Source: Alloascoidea africana
Lineage: Eukaryota; Ascomycota; Alloascoideomycetes; Alloascoideales; Alloascoideaceae
Assembly (NCBI GenBank): GCA_030581615.1
Contig: JAKTTT010000077.1
Span: forward strand, 1 to 64,000
Direction: 5' to 3'
DNA: 64,000 bases
The notes below the pieces were generated by a model. That model did not search any database. It was not told where the DNA came from and saw nothing but the letters and a program-made list of their open reading frames with translations. A program made the position numbers and the translations under genes. This document shows positions 41,230-52,760 of this stretch, piece after piece (the stretch's first letter is position 1; the number at the start of each line of letters is the position of its first letter).

Positions 41230-43622
41230 TTCTTCCAACTATGAGGTAGGAGGGTGGACTTGAAAGAAGAAAGAGAATGCTTTATATCATATTTGTGATG
41301 CCGTGGTTTGCAACCAGCTACGCGGTCAATTTTCCAGTGCTCTTCGCTCAACACAATTCTGTTGCTAGGTTAATCAACAATTCCAAGAAATGCATTGAAT
41401 CGGTGTGTTTTTAGAGATTTCTAATATCGAGCATGTATATCTCAAGATTATGGCTTTCCTTCGTGGCACCAGAAGAGCTTTACCAGGAGAAGCTCGTTAA
41501 TTTAGCAAACCTACTATGTATTCAAAAAATATGTTGCTTCAAACGACTTCAAAAAACCGGGAGTGAAACCGTTAAAACTGGATATCGTATCTCTTCATCT
41601 CCAGACAATGCGATTCGTAAACGCGCTAACAGGACATCTCTGCCATCCCATACCAACAATACAAAACCCGTTTCGAAACAGGCTTCATTCGGCCAGATCT
41701 GATAGCTTTTTATACAGTGTTCTACGTTTAGATTACGAAAAAATACACTAGACAAGGCTACTTTACAGTAATAATCAGCATTAAAAACACAAAAGAATAA
41801 ACGTCTGAAAACACAAAAGCCCCAAAAGATATCTTCCCGAGCTCTTCACAATAGCTTGAAAGAAATGACTGCCTCAATAGATCGTAATGGTTCATCTTAA
41901 ACCGTCGCAATTTACTTGAAGATGTCAGTAGCTGAACTTGGCCTGACTCGTCAAGTTAAATTGTGTATCTCATATAAGCTTCTGGAGTTGTCCATTTTCA
42001 CAATGTAATACTAGGTTCCCACACTAAAAGTAGTATCAACATATATCAGCAAAGTCTTGTCATTGTTTTCTTGTTAAATCCTTTTCTTATAACAGTATAC
42101 AAGAAAAGATGAGACTGGACTAGGTTGATATTAAAACAAAAAGATAAGTTGACAGCAAAAACAAAAATCCATTGGAAATAGACCTTCTTTTCTTGTTATT
42201 GCGACCAATGGAAGTGAGAAAATACTTCGATGGGAGTGCTTTTGTATTTTTATAACTAGCATGTTCGTTACTGGTGTAAAGCCACATTGTCTTACAGCGT
42301 ACCTATCCAACCAACAAGTATAGATTCACTACTGCTATCATGAACTGGGCTAACGAAACCCTGTTGTACAACCGTTTCCGAGTTGTGTTGCTACCTGGCA
42401 TCAGAAACGAAACAGCTACGTTTCTTGCCATCGCTGGAGGATCTCTAGCTATTAAAGTGAAAAATGAAAGGGGGCATGAGATGGTTTTACAGAAAAATGC
42501 CAATATACGGGGGAAAATGGTATCAAGACCACAGCCATGCCAACCTGTGACATCTTTTATCAAAACCAAAATGGAACAAGCCGACGGTTTGTCGTAGTAC
42601 GCTCCAAGAAGGAGAGGAGTGGTAAATGGCTTGTATAGATACGAGTGACTGATCCATAGCCGATAAGCCTTTAAGCAGATCAAATGATGAAGCTTGCAAT
42701 AAATCTCGTTATTGTTAGGTTTAGACGAACACAAGTTTATTGATTTGACACATCCTTACCAAACATGAGTAGTCCAAAAGATGGCGACGATTGTTAGTAG
42801 ACTCATTAGTTGCTAACATGAACACGGGAATTTTGAGATAATTAATGGAAAGAAAGGTAGAACCTAAACAAGTGTATAATATATCCATTTCAACAGGAGG
42901 GATGCACTGGCAGTTTACTTCTGCGGTTACCGACTAGTAACCAAAAGTTTTAGAATTAAAAATAAACCCAGAGTATAGGGCTATTCAAACAACCATCAAT
43001 TTATTTACCACAATGTACAGGATAGAACACCACAAAAAAGCGAGGAAAGAACAGGTGACAATGGGTATCAGAGCAAAGCATGGGCTTGGTAGGAAAGCAA
43101 AAGAGCAATTGTTCCCAGATATCTGACCATTGTTTTCTTGAGTCCAATCGGAGAATTGTAATTGCGATTGCCGAGCAAGATCTTCCAATATCCACATCTC
43201 TAATACATGCCAATGTTCCATGGCAAGAGATCACTTACAATGTGATGGAAAATCATACAACGGGTTTAATCCAATGGATTAAAAAAAATTACGGTATCTG
43301 GACTAGTAATTTGTAAACGATTTTCATTTGCTACGGTATAGTTACGCAGATGGTGATGATGAAGAAGAAGGTGATGGGCGTTAAATATATACACACAACC
43401 TTGAAGCTTGTCTTATCGTAAATCTTGAAATAATACAGGGTAAATGGGTTCAAGATAAGGATAGGCGAAACCACATGGGTTGCAGGATCCAAAAAGATTT
43501 ACAAGTTTCGTTTTTGTTTTCGGCATGTGGATAAACAAACAAACAAAATATGTAGTGCTAGTGGTGGTGTAAAGTATATAATAATATTCGAGATATGTTT
43601 GGCAAGTCCGATCAATGATGAT

Positions 43623-44315
43623 CTAAAAGTATTTCCCTTTTAGAGCTGGATCTCGGATGGCGGCATTAGAGTCTCCCGAGTTTTGATTGTTTGGGTCTAC
43701 TGAGGCCAATTCCGATTCAGATCTGTTCTGGGAGTCGGCATTGAGATCGGAATTGGAATTGGAATTGGAACCAGGACCCGTTGAGGTGCTGACGGACATG
43801 CCACTGAAAAATTTGTCCAATCCGGCCTCTACCAGTTCATCCTCGTCATCATCTGAATTGGCGTCTTCGTAGTTGTAAGTCGACGAGCCATACTTGAAAG
43901 ACTTGTTTATGAGACGTAGTTCTCTATCGAGGTTTACTTTTGAAGCGTCGATTTTACCAGTTTCGATTCCCTCCATCAATTTCTCTAGAATGTGGATTTT
44001 TGTTTCAAACCTTCTCTTTTGGTCGTTATGAAAATTTTGTAGATTTATTAGGTTTATAGACTGGGAGCCGAATATCATGAGAAGAACAAGAATTGGGAGA
44101 AGCGTTTTACGGTGCTGTTTTCTGTGTGCCTGTTGCTCTTCTGGAGTAAGCTGTGGTGGTGGGGGAGGTGCCGTTGAGTTTAGGCGACGGCTTGTAGGTC
44201 TGTTCAGTGTTGCTGAACACCAACACGGTGCATTGCAAATACTCGCCGGCCGTGGAAGCAAACGTAGGGCGCGGCTAGGTGAGTGCCAAAGCACCGACAG
44301 ACCAGCTCTGTGCAT
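43623..44315 (-). CDS. Single-pass membrane protein, probably mitochondrial
   Basis: A 230-residue single-exon protein. The N-terminus is basic, with Arg, Ser and Ala and no acidic residue in the first 50 (MHRAGLSVLWHSPSRALRLL), like a mitochondrial presequence, ending at a proline run (TAPPPPPQL). One membrane helix follows at about 70-92 (TLLPILVLLMIFGSQSINLI), then a charged coiled-coil-like stretch (QKRRFETKIHILEKLMEGIE), an acidic patch (NSDDDEDELVE), and a Ser/Asn tail partly encoded by a GGAATT repeat. The layout recalls small inner-membrane assembly factors such as the INA complex subunits, but I cannot assign it. It is divergent from the TMEM115-like gene with 315 bp between. Confidence 0.75.
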   Translation of the reverse strand: MHRAGLSVLWHSPSRALRLLPRPASICNAPCWCSATLNRPTSRRLNSTAPPPPPQLTPEEQQAHRKQHRKTLLPILVLLMIFGSQSINLINLQNFHNDQKRRFETKIHILEKLMEGIETGKIDASKVNLDRELRLINKSFKYGSSTYNYEDANSDDDEDELVEAGLDKFFSGMSVSTSTGPGSNSNSNSDLNADSQNRSESELASVDPNNQNSGDSNAAIRDPALKGKYF

Positions 44316-44630
44316 TTTGGGTGAAAACAGTCAGTTTTTTTGTTTAGGACCAAACAAAAAAGAAAAAGTGGTGGAGGTAAAAGGTGGTGGAAAGGAGGTG
44401 AGCGTAGTCATCACCTCCTCCACAACACTCTTTTCTCCTTGAATACGTGGACCATTTCTTTCCAACCAGCCCTTCCAGTTTCAGACTTTGAATCTTTTGT
44501 TTTTTGGGGTCTTTCGCTTGAGGTGTGATTGTTCAGGTTGGGTTGGAGCCGATTTTTTCACATATCATCTTTTTGTTTAGTCTGTTTTTGTTTTGTCTAG
44601 CATCACACAGTATCACAACAGCATAGCATA
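44316..44630. promoter_or_regulatory. Divergent promoter, mitochondrial-type and TMEM115-like genes
   Basis: 315 bp between the start codons. T-rich runs near 44565-44595 precede the plus-strand gene. No clear TATA box or known site was recognised. Confidence 0.4.
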
Positions 44631-45890
44631 ATGGTCCATCTACGGTCTACACTAAGTTTCCCACCGGTTACAAAAGGACTGGTTATTTCGATTTCGGTGC
44701 TTTCGTTGGCGGTCACGATAATCAAGTACTGGACGTATGTGAGCCTGGTTTATTCACATCTGTCGTCTCCAAGCAGTGGGATGGTGATAACCACAACGGA
44801 CACGGGGATAACGAGCAGCAGCAGCGGCAGCGGCAGCAGCAGTGCCAGAACCAGTACCAGCAGTACTGGCAGCACCAATGAAGGGGAGAATGGCATGGAC
44901 GGGGTGAAAGTCGAGGGTATCGCTGACATTCCGCACCCGCACGACCTGTATATTCCGTTTCTCAACCTGATTCTGCCGCTTGAGATCTCGGAGTTTCTCA
45001 AGAGGCCATGGGTTCTGGTGACGAGCTCGCTGATCGAGGAGAATGTGGTGCCGTTGCTGATATGGCTGGTGATAATCGGATACGTTGGCAAGTACCTGGA
45101 GCAGGTGTGGAACGACAGGGTGCAGTTTATCAAGTATGTGATGTGGAGCATAGTTGTGAACAATCTGGTGGTGATTGTGTATTTCACGGTGCGATTTCGC
45201 CTGTTGGATGGGATAGATCAGTCTCAACAGGAGATTGGAATATATGTGTCTGTCGGGTCGCCTCTGTCGATAGTGATGGCGCTACTGGTGGGGCTCAAGC
45301 AGCGCAAGCCCGGCAAGCGGATCAGCATCGGGCTGGGGACGAGCCGGTGGAAGTTCCAGCCGCGAATAGACCACGTCCCGTTCATGGTGGCCAGTGTCTA
45401 CGGTTTGCTGCTGCTGGCGGCCTGGCTGGCGGGAGCACACACAAAGAGCGAGGCCTGGCTGCGAGTGCAGTCGCTGGGCGTGCTGGCGGCGAGCAGCCTG
45501 GTGTCCTCGTGGGCGTACTTGCGCTTCCTGGCGACGGTGGGCCGAGACGAGGGTCTGCTGGCTCTGCCGGTGAGCCTGCCGGGGAGCCTGCCGACGAGCC
45601 TGGGTCTGAACCTGAACCCGAGGAAGACGAAGACGAAGACGAAGACAAAACTGAAGACGAAGACCAACGAGAAGACCGTCCGCGGCGACCGAAGCGAGCA
45701 CTTTGCGCTGTGGACCCTGCTGCCCCTGCCCCCGGGTCTCTCCGGCAGGGTCTGGGCGGGTGCGGGTGCGGGTGCGCCCGAGCAGGGCCCGCTGCACGTG
45801 CAGAGCTACTACCCGCGGGGCAGCGAGAGCGCACGTGACGCGGCCGAGCGGCGGCGGGCGCTTGCCCTGAGCGTGCTCGGGATGGCCTGA
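44631..45890 (+). CDS. TMEM115/YOL107W-type rhomboid-like Golgi membrane protein
   Basis: Polytopic protein of 419 residues in the DUF1751/TMEM115 family, rhomboid-related but without the protease residues; animal TMEM115 is a Golgi protein. Membrane segments include KGLVISISVLSLAVTIIKYW, then after a Ser/Thr linker the family core at about 100-230: FLNLILPLEISEFLKRPWVL, VTSSLIEENVVPLLIWLVII, GYVGKYLEQVWNDRVQFIKY, and SIVVNNLVVIVYFTVRF. Further helices follow at about 255-300. The C-terminal third is GC-rich, with a KT repeat from GACGAA units and ordinary family motifs such as HFALWTLLPLP and RRRALALSVL. Its third-position GC is much higher than that of most genes here. Confidence 0.85.
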   Translation: MVHLRSTLSFPPVTKGLVISISVLSLAVTIIKYWTYVSLVYSHLSSPSSGMVITTTDTGITSSSSGSGSSSARTSTSSTGSTNEGENGMDGVKVEGIADIPHPHDLYIPFLNLILPLEISEFLKRPWVLVTSSLIEENVVPLLIWLVIIGYVGKYLEQVWNDRVQFIKYVMWSIVVNNLVVIVYFTVRFRLLDGIDQSQQEIGIYVSVGSPLSIVMALLVGLKQRKPGKRISIGLGTSRWKFQPRIDHVPFMVASVYGLLLLAAWLAGAHTKSEAWLRVQSLGVLAASSLVSSWAYLRFLATVGRDEGLLALPVSLPGSLPTSLGLNLNPRKTKTKTKTKLKTKTNEKTVRGDRSEHFALWTLLPLPPGLSGRVWAGAGAGAPEQGPLHVQSYYPRGSESARDAAERRRALALSVLGMA

Positions 45891-45953
45891 GGGCCACGTG
45901 GGTTTTTGATCGGGCCAAACAGCAGCGATCTGTAGATCATGACCTGTCGCAGA

Positions 45954-45960
45954 TATAAAA
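45954..45960 (+). promoter_or_regulatory. TATA box of TPS2
   Basis: TATAAAA lies 105 bp before the TPS2 start, followed by a CT-rich tract containing repeated CCACACCCT-type units (about 45980-46012). Confidence 0.6.
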
Positions 45961-46058
45961 GTGCTCCCGTCGCTCTCTCACCACACCCTCCACACCCTCC
46001 ACACCCACCACCACCAACTCTTCTCGCTTCGCTTTAGTCCTCCTCTTGCTCCCGCTCA

Positions 46059-48848
46059 ATGCCTTCCTCCTGTATAGAAGACGAGGCCATTGCGTCTCCC
46101 GCGCCTCCAGAGTGCCCCGTGGTCGCCCCCTCCGACGACTCGGCCTCCGCAGTCAAACCCCCTCTGTCTGGCCGCATCATCTTCGCAACAACCACTCTGC
46201 CCAGCGTTATCTACTCTTCTACCCCCACTACTGCTGCTGCCGCCAGTGCCGCCGCCGCTACCAGTGCCGCCAGTGCAGCCCCAGCCGTCCCATCTTCATC
46301 GTCAACTGGAGCTTCGCCGGATGCCCCCACTGCTCCAACCCCCGATCCTTCTTTGAACTCGGCCAGCACTCCTACGCCCCTCGATCCGCCCAACGAATGG
46401 AACATTAGACACACACGTGGCTCCTCGGCCCTCTACTCCTCTTACTACTACCTCTCCCAGAGATCTAATTGGGAAACCCTCCTCGTCGGATGGACAGGCG
46501 AGCTCATCACCCACAATGCCCAGAACCCCCTCGATAACGACGGCCTCTACCTGACGGAGCAAGAAAAATCATCCATAGAGTCAAAAATCCGCTTAGCAAA
46601 CAAATCAGATCAAATCTACCCCGTATGGTTGCTCCAAAAAGACCAACAAAGATGGCGCAAATATGCGGAAAACATCATCTGGCCCGCCCTCCACTACATT
46701 CAATCCGAACCTTCGGACGGTAGGCAAGAGGCCCAATGGTGGTACGACTACGTCAAGTTTAACGAAGCTTATGCCTCCAAAATCGTCTCTTTATACAAAA
46801 AAGGTGATATCATCTGGATCCACGATTACTACCTACTTCTGTTGCCCCAGATCCTCCGCATGAAAGTCCCCGATGCCAATATTGGCCTCTACATGCATGC
46901 TCCTTTCCCCAGCAGCGAATATTTCCGCTGCCTTTCAAAACGCAAGAAGCTGCTGGAAGGAATGCTAGGCGCAAATCTCATCGGATTCCAATCATACTCC
47001 TTCTCCAGACATTTCATCTCATCCTGTTCTCGCCTTCTCGGATGTGAAGTCTCTCCAAATCACGTCTCCGCCTTTGGCGTCCACGTTGCCGTGGATTCCC
47101 TACCCATCGGCATCGACGTTCGCAAAGTCGAGGCTGACTGCTTTGATAACCCTGACATACTCGACAAGATCAAATCTATAAGACAGTTGTACGGAGAGGA
47201 CAAAAAGATTATTGTCGGTCGTGACCGCCTCGACACCGTAAGAGGCGTTGTGCAAAAACTACAGGCTTTTGAAATGTTTTTGAGCATGTTCCCCGAATGG
47301 CGCAACAAGGTTGTGTTGATCCAGGTCTCATCCCCAGCCTACCTCCACGCTGCAAAAGTTGAGAAAAAAGTAAGTGAACTCGTTGCTCATATTAACGGTA
47401 CCTATGGTGAACTACATTTCTCTCCCGTACAGCATTACCCTATGCGTATAGCAAAGGACGAATACCTTGCTCTCCTGCGTGTCGCAGACTTGGGACTCAT
47501 CACCTCCGTCAGAGACGGTATGAATACAACCTCTTTAGAGTTTGTCGTGTGCCAAAGAGACAACCACTCACCCTTGATTCTCTCAGAGTTTACCGGTACC
47601 GCAGATACCCTAATCGACTCCATCCAGGTTAATCCATGGGACTCGGTCGCTGTCGCAAACTCAATCAACGAATGTCTACTCATGTCTCAAGAGAAGAAGA
47701 AAAGTATTGAACAAAAACTTTACAAACACGTTATTGAAAATACCTGTCAACACTGGGTCTCCAAATTCTTGACCCGCCTCATCACAAACCTACACTCCCA
47801 TCTTGACACTCACATCACACCGGCCTTGAACCGACCCAAGTTGCTCGAAGATTATCAAAACGCAGCAAAACGCTTGTTTCTGTTTGATTATGATGGAACC
47901 CTAACCCCCATTGTTAAAGAACCTTCTGCTGCAATCCCCACAATTCTGCTTACAAACACTTTGCAAAAATTGAGTGAGGATCCTAAAAATGAAATCTGGA
48001 TCATTTCGGGTAGAGACCAAGCTTTTTTGGAAAGATGGATTGGATCGAAAAATTCAGATTTGGGATTATCTGCAGAACACGGTTGTTTCATCAAAGAAAT
48101 ACATTCGACTCAATGGATCAACCTTATTGAAAACAGTGACATGTCATGGCAAAAAGACGTTTTGGAAATCTTTAATTACTATACAGAACGTACCCAGGGT
48201 TCCTTTGTCGAGGTGAAAAAAGCAGCTTTGACATGGCATTATAGACGCGCTGATCCCGATTTTGGTCTTTACCAGGCAAGAGAATGTCGTAATCACTTGG
48301 AACTTACGGTTGCAAAACGTTACGATGTGGAGGTAATGGCAGGAAAGGCAAACATTGAGGTGAGACCAAATTTTGTAAACAAGGGCGAAATTGTAAAACG
48401 CTTGGTGAGAAACGTGATCAGCCAATTGGGCAAAAATCCGGATTTTGTACTGTGTCTTGGAGATGATCAAACTGATGAAGACATGTTTAAAGCTTTAAAC
48501 GATTTGGAGAAAGAATCGTTGTCCAATGGAGATGAACAACAATCTGAGCCCGATTTTACTTTTTACCCGGTAACTGTTGGTCCAGCATCCAAGAAAACAA
48601 TTGCAAAATCACACCTCTTGGATCCTGCTCAAGTTTTGGAGACTCTTGGGTTGTTGAATGGGGATATTAACCTGTTTGAAAATGCGGGCACTGTAGACAT
48701 TGACGATCGTGGTCATTTGTTACGAACAACGACTCGTGGATCCATTATCGACGTGGCGGTTGCAGATGGAGACATTTCAAAGTCAAATTCCAGTACAGAC
48801 CTTGCTTTGAACCATAACGGAGATGCAAAGTTGAACGGCAAGTTTTAG
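46059..48848 (+). CDS. TPS2: Trehalose-6-phosphate phosphatase
   Basis: Converts trehalose-6-phosphate to trehalose within the trehalose synthase complex. The protein has 929 residues (S. cerevisiae: 896). An Ala/Ser/Pro-rich N-terminus (about 1-120) precedes the glycosyltransferase-like domain (VWLLQKDQQRWRKYAENIIW, DIIWIHDYYLLLLPQ, YMHAPFPSSEYFRCL, GVHVAVDSLPIGIDV). The C-terminal HAD phosphatase domain has LFLFDYDGTLTP with the nucleophile Asp610, WIISGRDQAFL, and FVLCLGDDQTDEDMF. The synthase half lacks the usual catalytic completeness in Tps2 proteins and serves assembly; I did not test each residue. Codon use is C-rich in the first half and A/T-rich after about 47.7 kb. One exon; the first ATG. 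Confidence 0.97.
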   Translation: MPSSCIEDEAIASPAPPECPVVAPSDDSASAVKPPLSGRIIFATTTLPSVIYSSTPTTAAAASAAAATSAASAAPAVPSSSSTGASPDAPTAPTPDPSLNSASTPTPLDPPNEWNIRHTRGSSALYSSYYYLSQRSNWETLLVGWTGELITHNAQNPLDNDGLYLTEQEKSSIESKIRLANKSDQIYPVWLLQKDQQRWRKYAENIIWPALHYIQSEPSDGRQEAQWWYDYVKFNEAYASKIVSLYKKGDIIWIHDYYLLLLPQILRMKVPDANIGLYMHAPFPSSEYFRCLSKRKKLLEGMLGANLIGFQSYSFSRHFISSCSRLLGCEVSPNHVSAFGVHVAVDSLPIGIDVRKVEADCFDNPDILDKIKSIRQLYGEDKKIIVGRDRLDTVRGVVQKLQAFEMFLSMFPEWRNKVVLIQVSSPAYLHAAKVEKKVSELVAHINGTYGELHFSPVQHYPMRIAKDEYLALLRVADLGLITSVRDGMNTTSLEFVVCQRDNHSPLILSEFTGTADTLIDSIQVNPWDSVAVANSINECLLMSQEKKKSIEQKLYKHVIENTCQHWVSKFLTRLITNLHSHLDTHITPALNRPKLLEDYQNAAKRLFLFDYDGTLTPIVKEPSAAIPTILLTNTLQKLSEDPKNEIWIISGRDQAFLERWIGSKNSDLGLSAEHGCFIKEIHSTQWINLIENSDMSWQKDVLEIFNYYTERTQGSFVEVKKAALTWHYRRADPDFGLYQARECRNHLELTVAKRYDVEVMAGKANIEVRPNFVNKGEIVKRLVRNVISQLGKNPDFVLCLGDDQTDEDMFKALNDLEKESLSNGDEQQSEPDFTFYPVTVGPASKKTIAKSHLLDPAQVLETLGLLNGDINLFENAGTVDIDDRGHLLRTTTRGSIIDVAVADGDISKSNSSTDLALNHNGDAKLNGKF

Positions 48849-49765
48849 AACTTGAAATCTTTATTTTCTTGGTTGGTTGGTACTTTTTTTTTTTTATTAA
48901 TCCGTTTTGTCTTGTTTTCAGGAGTCGCTCGCTTCGCTTCACTTCGGTTCCATTTATATTTTTGTTTTACTCTATTTGCTGCAGGTTCACTTTTACTTCT
49001 CATTGTCCAAATTTTTATTGGTATTGTGGTTGTTTTGAAAATGATACACAGCATAAAAACAAAAAAACTAAGAAAAAAAAAGACAACAGTTTACTGGAGG
49101 TACGTTTGCACATTGTCATACATATATTATAAAGTTGCTGAATAAACAAACAAAAAGAAAAAACCAAAAAATTGTGAAAGAGTCCGGAACTGGAGTTTGA
49201 GGTTGAGGTTCAAGATGGATGAACAGAGAAAGGAGGAGGGAAAGTGAAGGAATGAGGTGAGATTATTGATGACACGATAATCAAAAACAAGAAAGAAAAT
49301 TGGTATTAGGGAGTTTGACAAGAGCTGGAACCCATAGTGAAATGAAATGAAACGCAATGGCCTTTGAGCAAAAAAAAATAAAAATATCTGGGATTTGGTA
49401 TTAGAGTTAGAGAGATCACTTTACTCAAGTATAGAAGACAATATACACATTTAAGAAGCTTTTTGTTTGTTTTCTGAACCCAAGACTGGTATGATTCATG
49501 GAAAGTATGAATTGAAAAGAACATCACCCACAAATCGCATTTGTAAACAGATGGATTGATCCGACCCCCGGAATTGACTTGTTGGAGCACGAATCCACGA
49601 GAATTTGGGTTACCAGATCTTTGGACCTGATTAGAACAGGATTATGAAAAGTGTTTTCATACCTATATCTTTGAGAAAGGATATCAAAACAATTCAGCAG
49701 GCACTAGAGTTGTCTCTTTATGTTAGTCTTGCATGTTAATGTAGGATTTGTATACGATAGATGTG

Positions 49766-49948
49766 ATGGATTTCACAGATGCCATGCGATGGATAAACCC
49801 AATGGCTGATGCATTCCTAGTTACATTAAAAAAGCAGAATCAATTCAGAGGTCATTGTTTAGCTCATGTCCTTACTATGGTTCAATTACAAAAAATGCAA
49901 AGGGGAAGGGAGTTTCTTGGATATAATAATATCACTGATCAGGTATAA
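49766..49948 (+). other. Short open frame with a SANT/Myb-like pattern, possible exon or relic
   Basis: About 60 codons start at an ATG (MDFTDAMRWINPMADAFLVT) and stop just after GATCAG, which is followed by GTATAA, a possible intron donor. The spacing of Trp, Met, Phe-Leu, Leu and Gly (RWINPMADAFLVTLKKQN, then RG) recalls the first helices of the Myb/SANT-like domains in fungal DNA-binding and transposon-linked proteins. A further piece after an AATAG at about 50001-50003 reads WKDRETREEF. No complete gene could be assembled. Confidence 0.25.
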
Positions 49949-52729
49949 CCTCTACAATGTCTCTTAATTTCAATTTCTAGCTTTCAATCTAAACTAGCAA
50001 TAGTGGAAAGATCGAGAGACGAGGGAGGAATTCGTTTGTAGGTTCTCATTGATGCACAATGTTTTTTTTGTTTCCAACAGGTTGAAAAAGAAAAAAAGAT
50101 AGAGAATAATTCCAATTGGAGATAGGATAGCTCCGTAATTTTCTCAGGTCAGAGTGACTCGATAGTTATCTCTCAATCAAATATGTCGCCTAACTCGCAT
50201 TATCACAAAGGGTTGATATTTCATCCTTCAAACAAAACGCTTTCGTGATTTGAAACCAAACAATTTCTGCATCTACTTCCCCACACTAACCTGTGCATTT
50301 CTTCTCAACCTTTTTTTTGTTTTGCCAGGAAATGAATGTAAGAAAGTCTTCAGACACATCAGCAGTGTATTTTTATCCACAGATGAAAACTTGAGGGGAT
50401 TCGTTAATGTTGGAGGGTCTGTTTCAAGACTTTGGCATTTTGAGCCTACTCTAGTTTGTTGTGAGTGGCATCTCACAAATTAGATTGGTTGCTTTGTTTT
50501 CACCTGCGATAACTCCAATGGCCAAGCTCACCGACTTTTCATTCATTCAGTTACCAAATCATTATTCTCGTTTCGTTCTGTATCTTTCTTAAATGAAATT
50601 TCACAAGGATCAGAAAGAGTATAAAGAGATGTATACAAAACCCACTCTGACAGTCATTGACTAGATAACAGTGGCCACAACCTCGATTGAGATTGTTTAA
50701 AAACTTGTTCCCAGATATTATTTAACCACCTGTATTACCGGGATTGGGTACATATTTTTACGATGTTTAGTCAAAGTAGTTCATATAGAGTTGGTTTAGA
50801 TGACAATAAACTCCTTGTTCACTATCATGCTGACTGTGCAATTGTTAAGCAATAGCTTAGCGTTTTTTTGCGGCAGAATAGAAAGCTCTTGTATTTTTCT
50901 CAAAGTTGTACTCCTAAGGAGAAAACGTTGTTCTTATGTTCCTTTACAATAATACTGCAAGGTGTACCACTTTACTCGTTTTCAAAGAGGTTTAACAGTT
51001 ATACCATTGCCAAACCAAAATTGAAGTCCAAACGTGCGTTACCAAGAACCGGTCCCATCTTTTAGCCCGTGGAGTCTTTCTTGGAAGTTTCAGCATGGCC
51101 TGTATATCTTCAGATGAGTACCATCCATCCATGAATACTCAAGGCCCCAGATGGTCTTTCTCTGGAGCTCCTTGGCCAAGAAGGTGAGACGAAGGTTCTC
51201 AAAATAGCTATAGAACATTTGTTTAGATAGTTAGATGCCCAAGCCAGGCAAGACATTGTATTCATGTTGCTCAAGAACTACGCTCTCCTGGTCCAGGCAC
51301 AGACTTTCGGAGGTCAGGAGTGTTAAAGAAATTTTTTTTTTCTTTTGATGAGAATAGTTATCTAATTTATCAAGTCGATAGGAAAACTCTTTATCCACAA
51401 ACTGTCAAACCATTACAAAAATGAGTGCGGCTTCTTTTATCAGGGACAAAGTTTTAAGAAACAAAAAGGATGATAGTTTTTATCGGGCCAACAATCCACC
51501 AGACTTGTGAACTTTGCATGGTGAATCGATCAACCTACAAGATTGGTGAGCTTTGGAATTTCTAAAGAGCAAATACCTAGAAATTTTTGGATTTATTATC
51601 ATTGCTATTTCTATGGAGGGCCACTCTGATCAAAACAAAGCAGGCAAAAATGGATTTATTTCCCTAAATATCAAGACACTGAACGTGTAACAATGCGCTC
51701 ATAGCGCAAGGATTTAGACATGGCAACGAAACCAATTTGGTGTAACCAATGTTCTAAGCAGGCGAGGGGTAATGGAAATGGATTCATTGGCCTTTACAAG
51801 AGTTAGGCTTGATATGAAACCGTATTGTAGTCTCAAGCATCTCATTGTTAGATTTGTGGTCAATACACAAAAACTGTTCTGAGACAGCATTGCGAAACTT
51901 CCCTTCAAAGACTTTAAGAATATGAGAGGCAAGAGGAATACTCCCCGGTTTCACTATGTTCAGTAGTTTGAATTCAACATTGGATTCTAATTAGTTGACA
52001 CAAGCTCATCTCAAGAGTAAAATTAAAGATTGGTGTCTTTTTTTCTCTTTTTTCATGTCAAACCCAAGTTCCTTAGTCATATGGACTTCCCTATACCTTT
52101 AAAATCTAGGTCGGAAGGACAAACAGGTAATGACCCGTCTTTCAATATCGCCATATGCATCCATATTCAACTTATCAGCGGTTGCAGAAATGGAGCTGCA
52201 ACCAGTCAAGCTTACAAATGAACTTCTCTCTTTTTCTCGTTTGGTGCGACGTAACAACAGGAAATGGAGAGCACAGGGCATGGCCCTTTAATACAACTAA
52301 TAATCCTGATATGATGGTAAGTTTTGCTTTTGCTATTGCTTTTGCTAGAGCTCTGGAAAAGTCTGACGAGTGTCAGAGCAATCCAAGCTCAGTTCGTACC
52401 CTTTTTGTTTCCCCCCACTTTGGTCATACCTGCTGCCTTTTGGTCATTTTTGCAGTCGAAGTAGATATTTGTAAAAATATGAAATAGACAAATTAATAAT
52501 TGAAATTACGGTCTGATTCAAACAGAAAGAGAAACCTGTTTTTTATTTATTCGTTTTCTATCTTTGAGATACACTTTTTGTGGAGTCATGATATCAAGTT
52601 TTTTCCTGCGAAACGAAAAGAAACCAATTGGAAAGAGCAAATGAAGGTTAATAAGCAGAAACGCCAAAAGTAGATGCTCATCATTATCTGTATATATCCT
52701 ATTCAACCTGAAGAATAAAAAGGTAATCA

Positions 52730-52760
52730 AAAACAAAACAAAACAAAACAAAACAAAACA
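52730..52760. repeat. AAAAC pentanucleotide microsatellite
   Basis: About six AAAAC units in a row in the gene-poor region downstream of the PSH1-like gene. Simple-sequence DNA with no coding role seen. Confidence 0.9.

Larger units (their letters stand above)
40137..43622. other. Gene-poor region, 3.5 kb
   Basis: No gene of a known family is visible on either strand. It holds a weak 115-codon frame (40882-41229, minus) with a hairpin inside it, and several frames of 60-140 codons (41433-41755, 42303-42734, 43001-43316) that overlap on both strands and look random. The sequence is AT-rich. It includes the SCC4 3' untranslated region and the 3' side of the gene at 43623. Confidence 0.5.

Noticed and set aside
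42303-42734. 143-codon minus frame and 85-codon plus frame facing each other
   Set aside because: Both cover the same bases, neither resembles a family, and Cys/Trp/Leu-rich composition suggests chance.
45008-45918. Long GC-rich frames on both strands across the TMEM115-like gene
   Set aside because: GC-rich coding sequence opens shadow frames; only the 44631-45890 frame shows membrane helices and family motifs.
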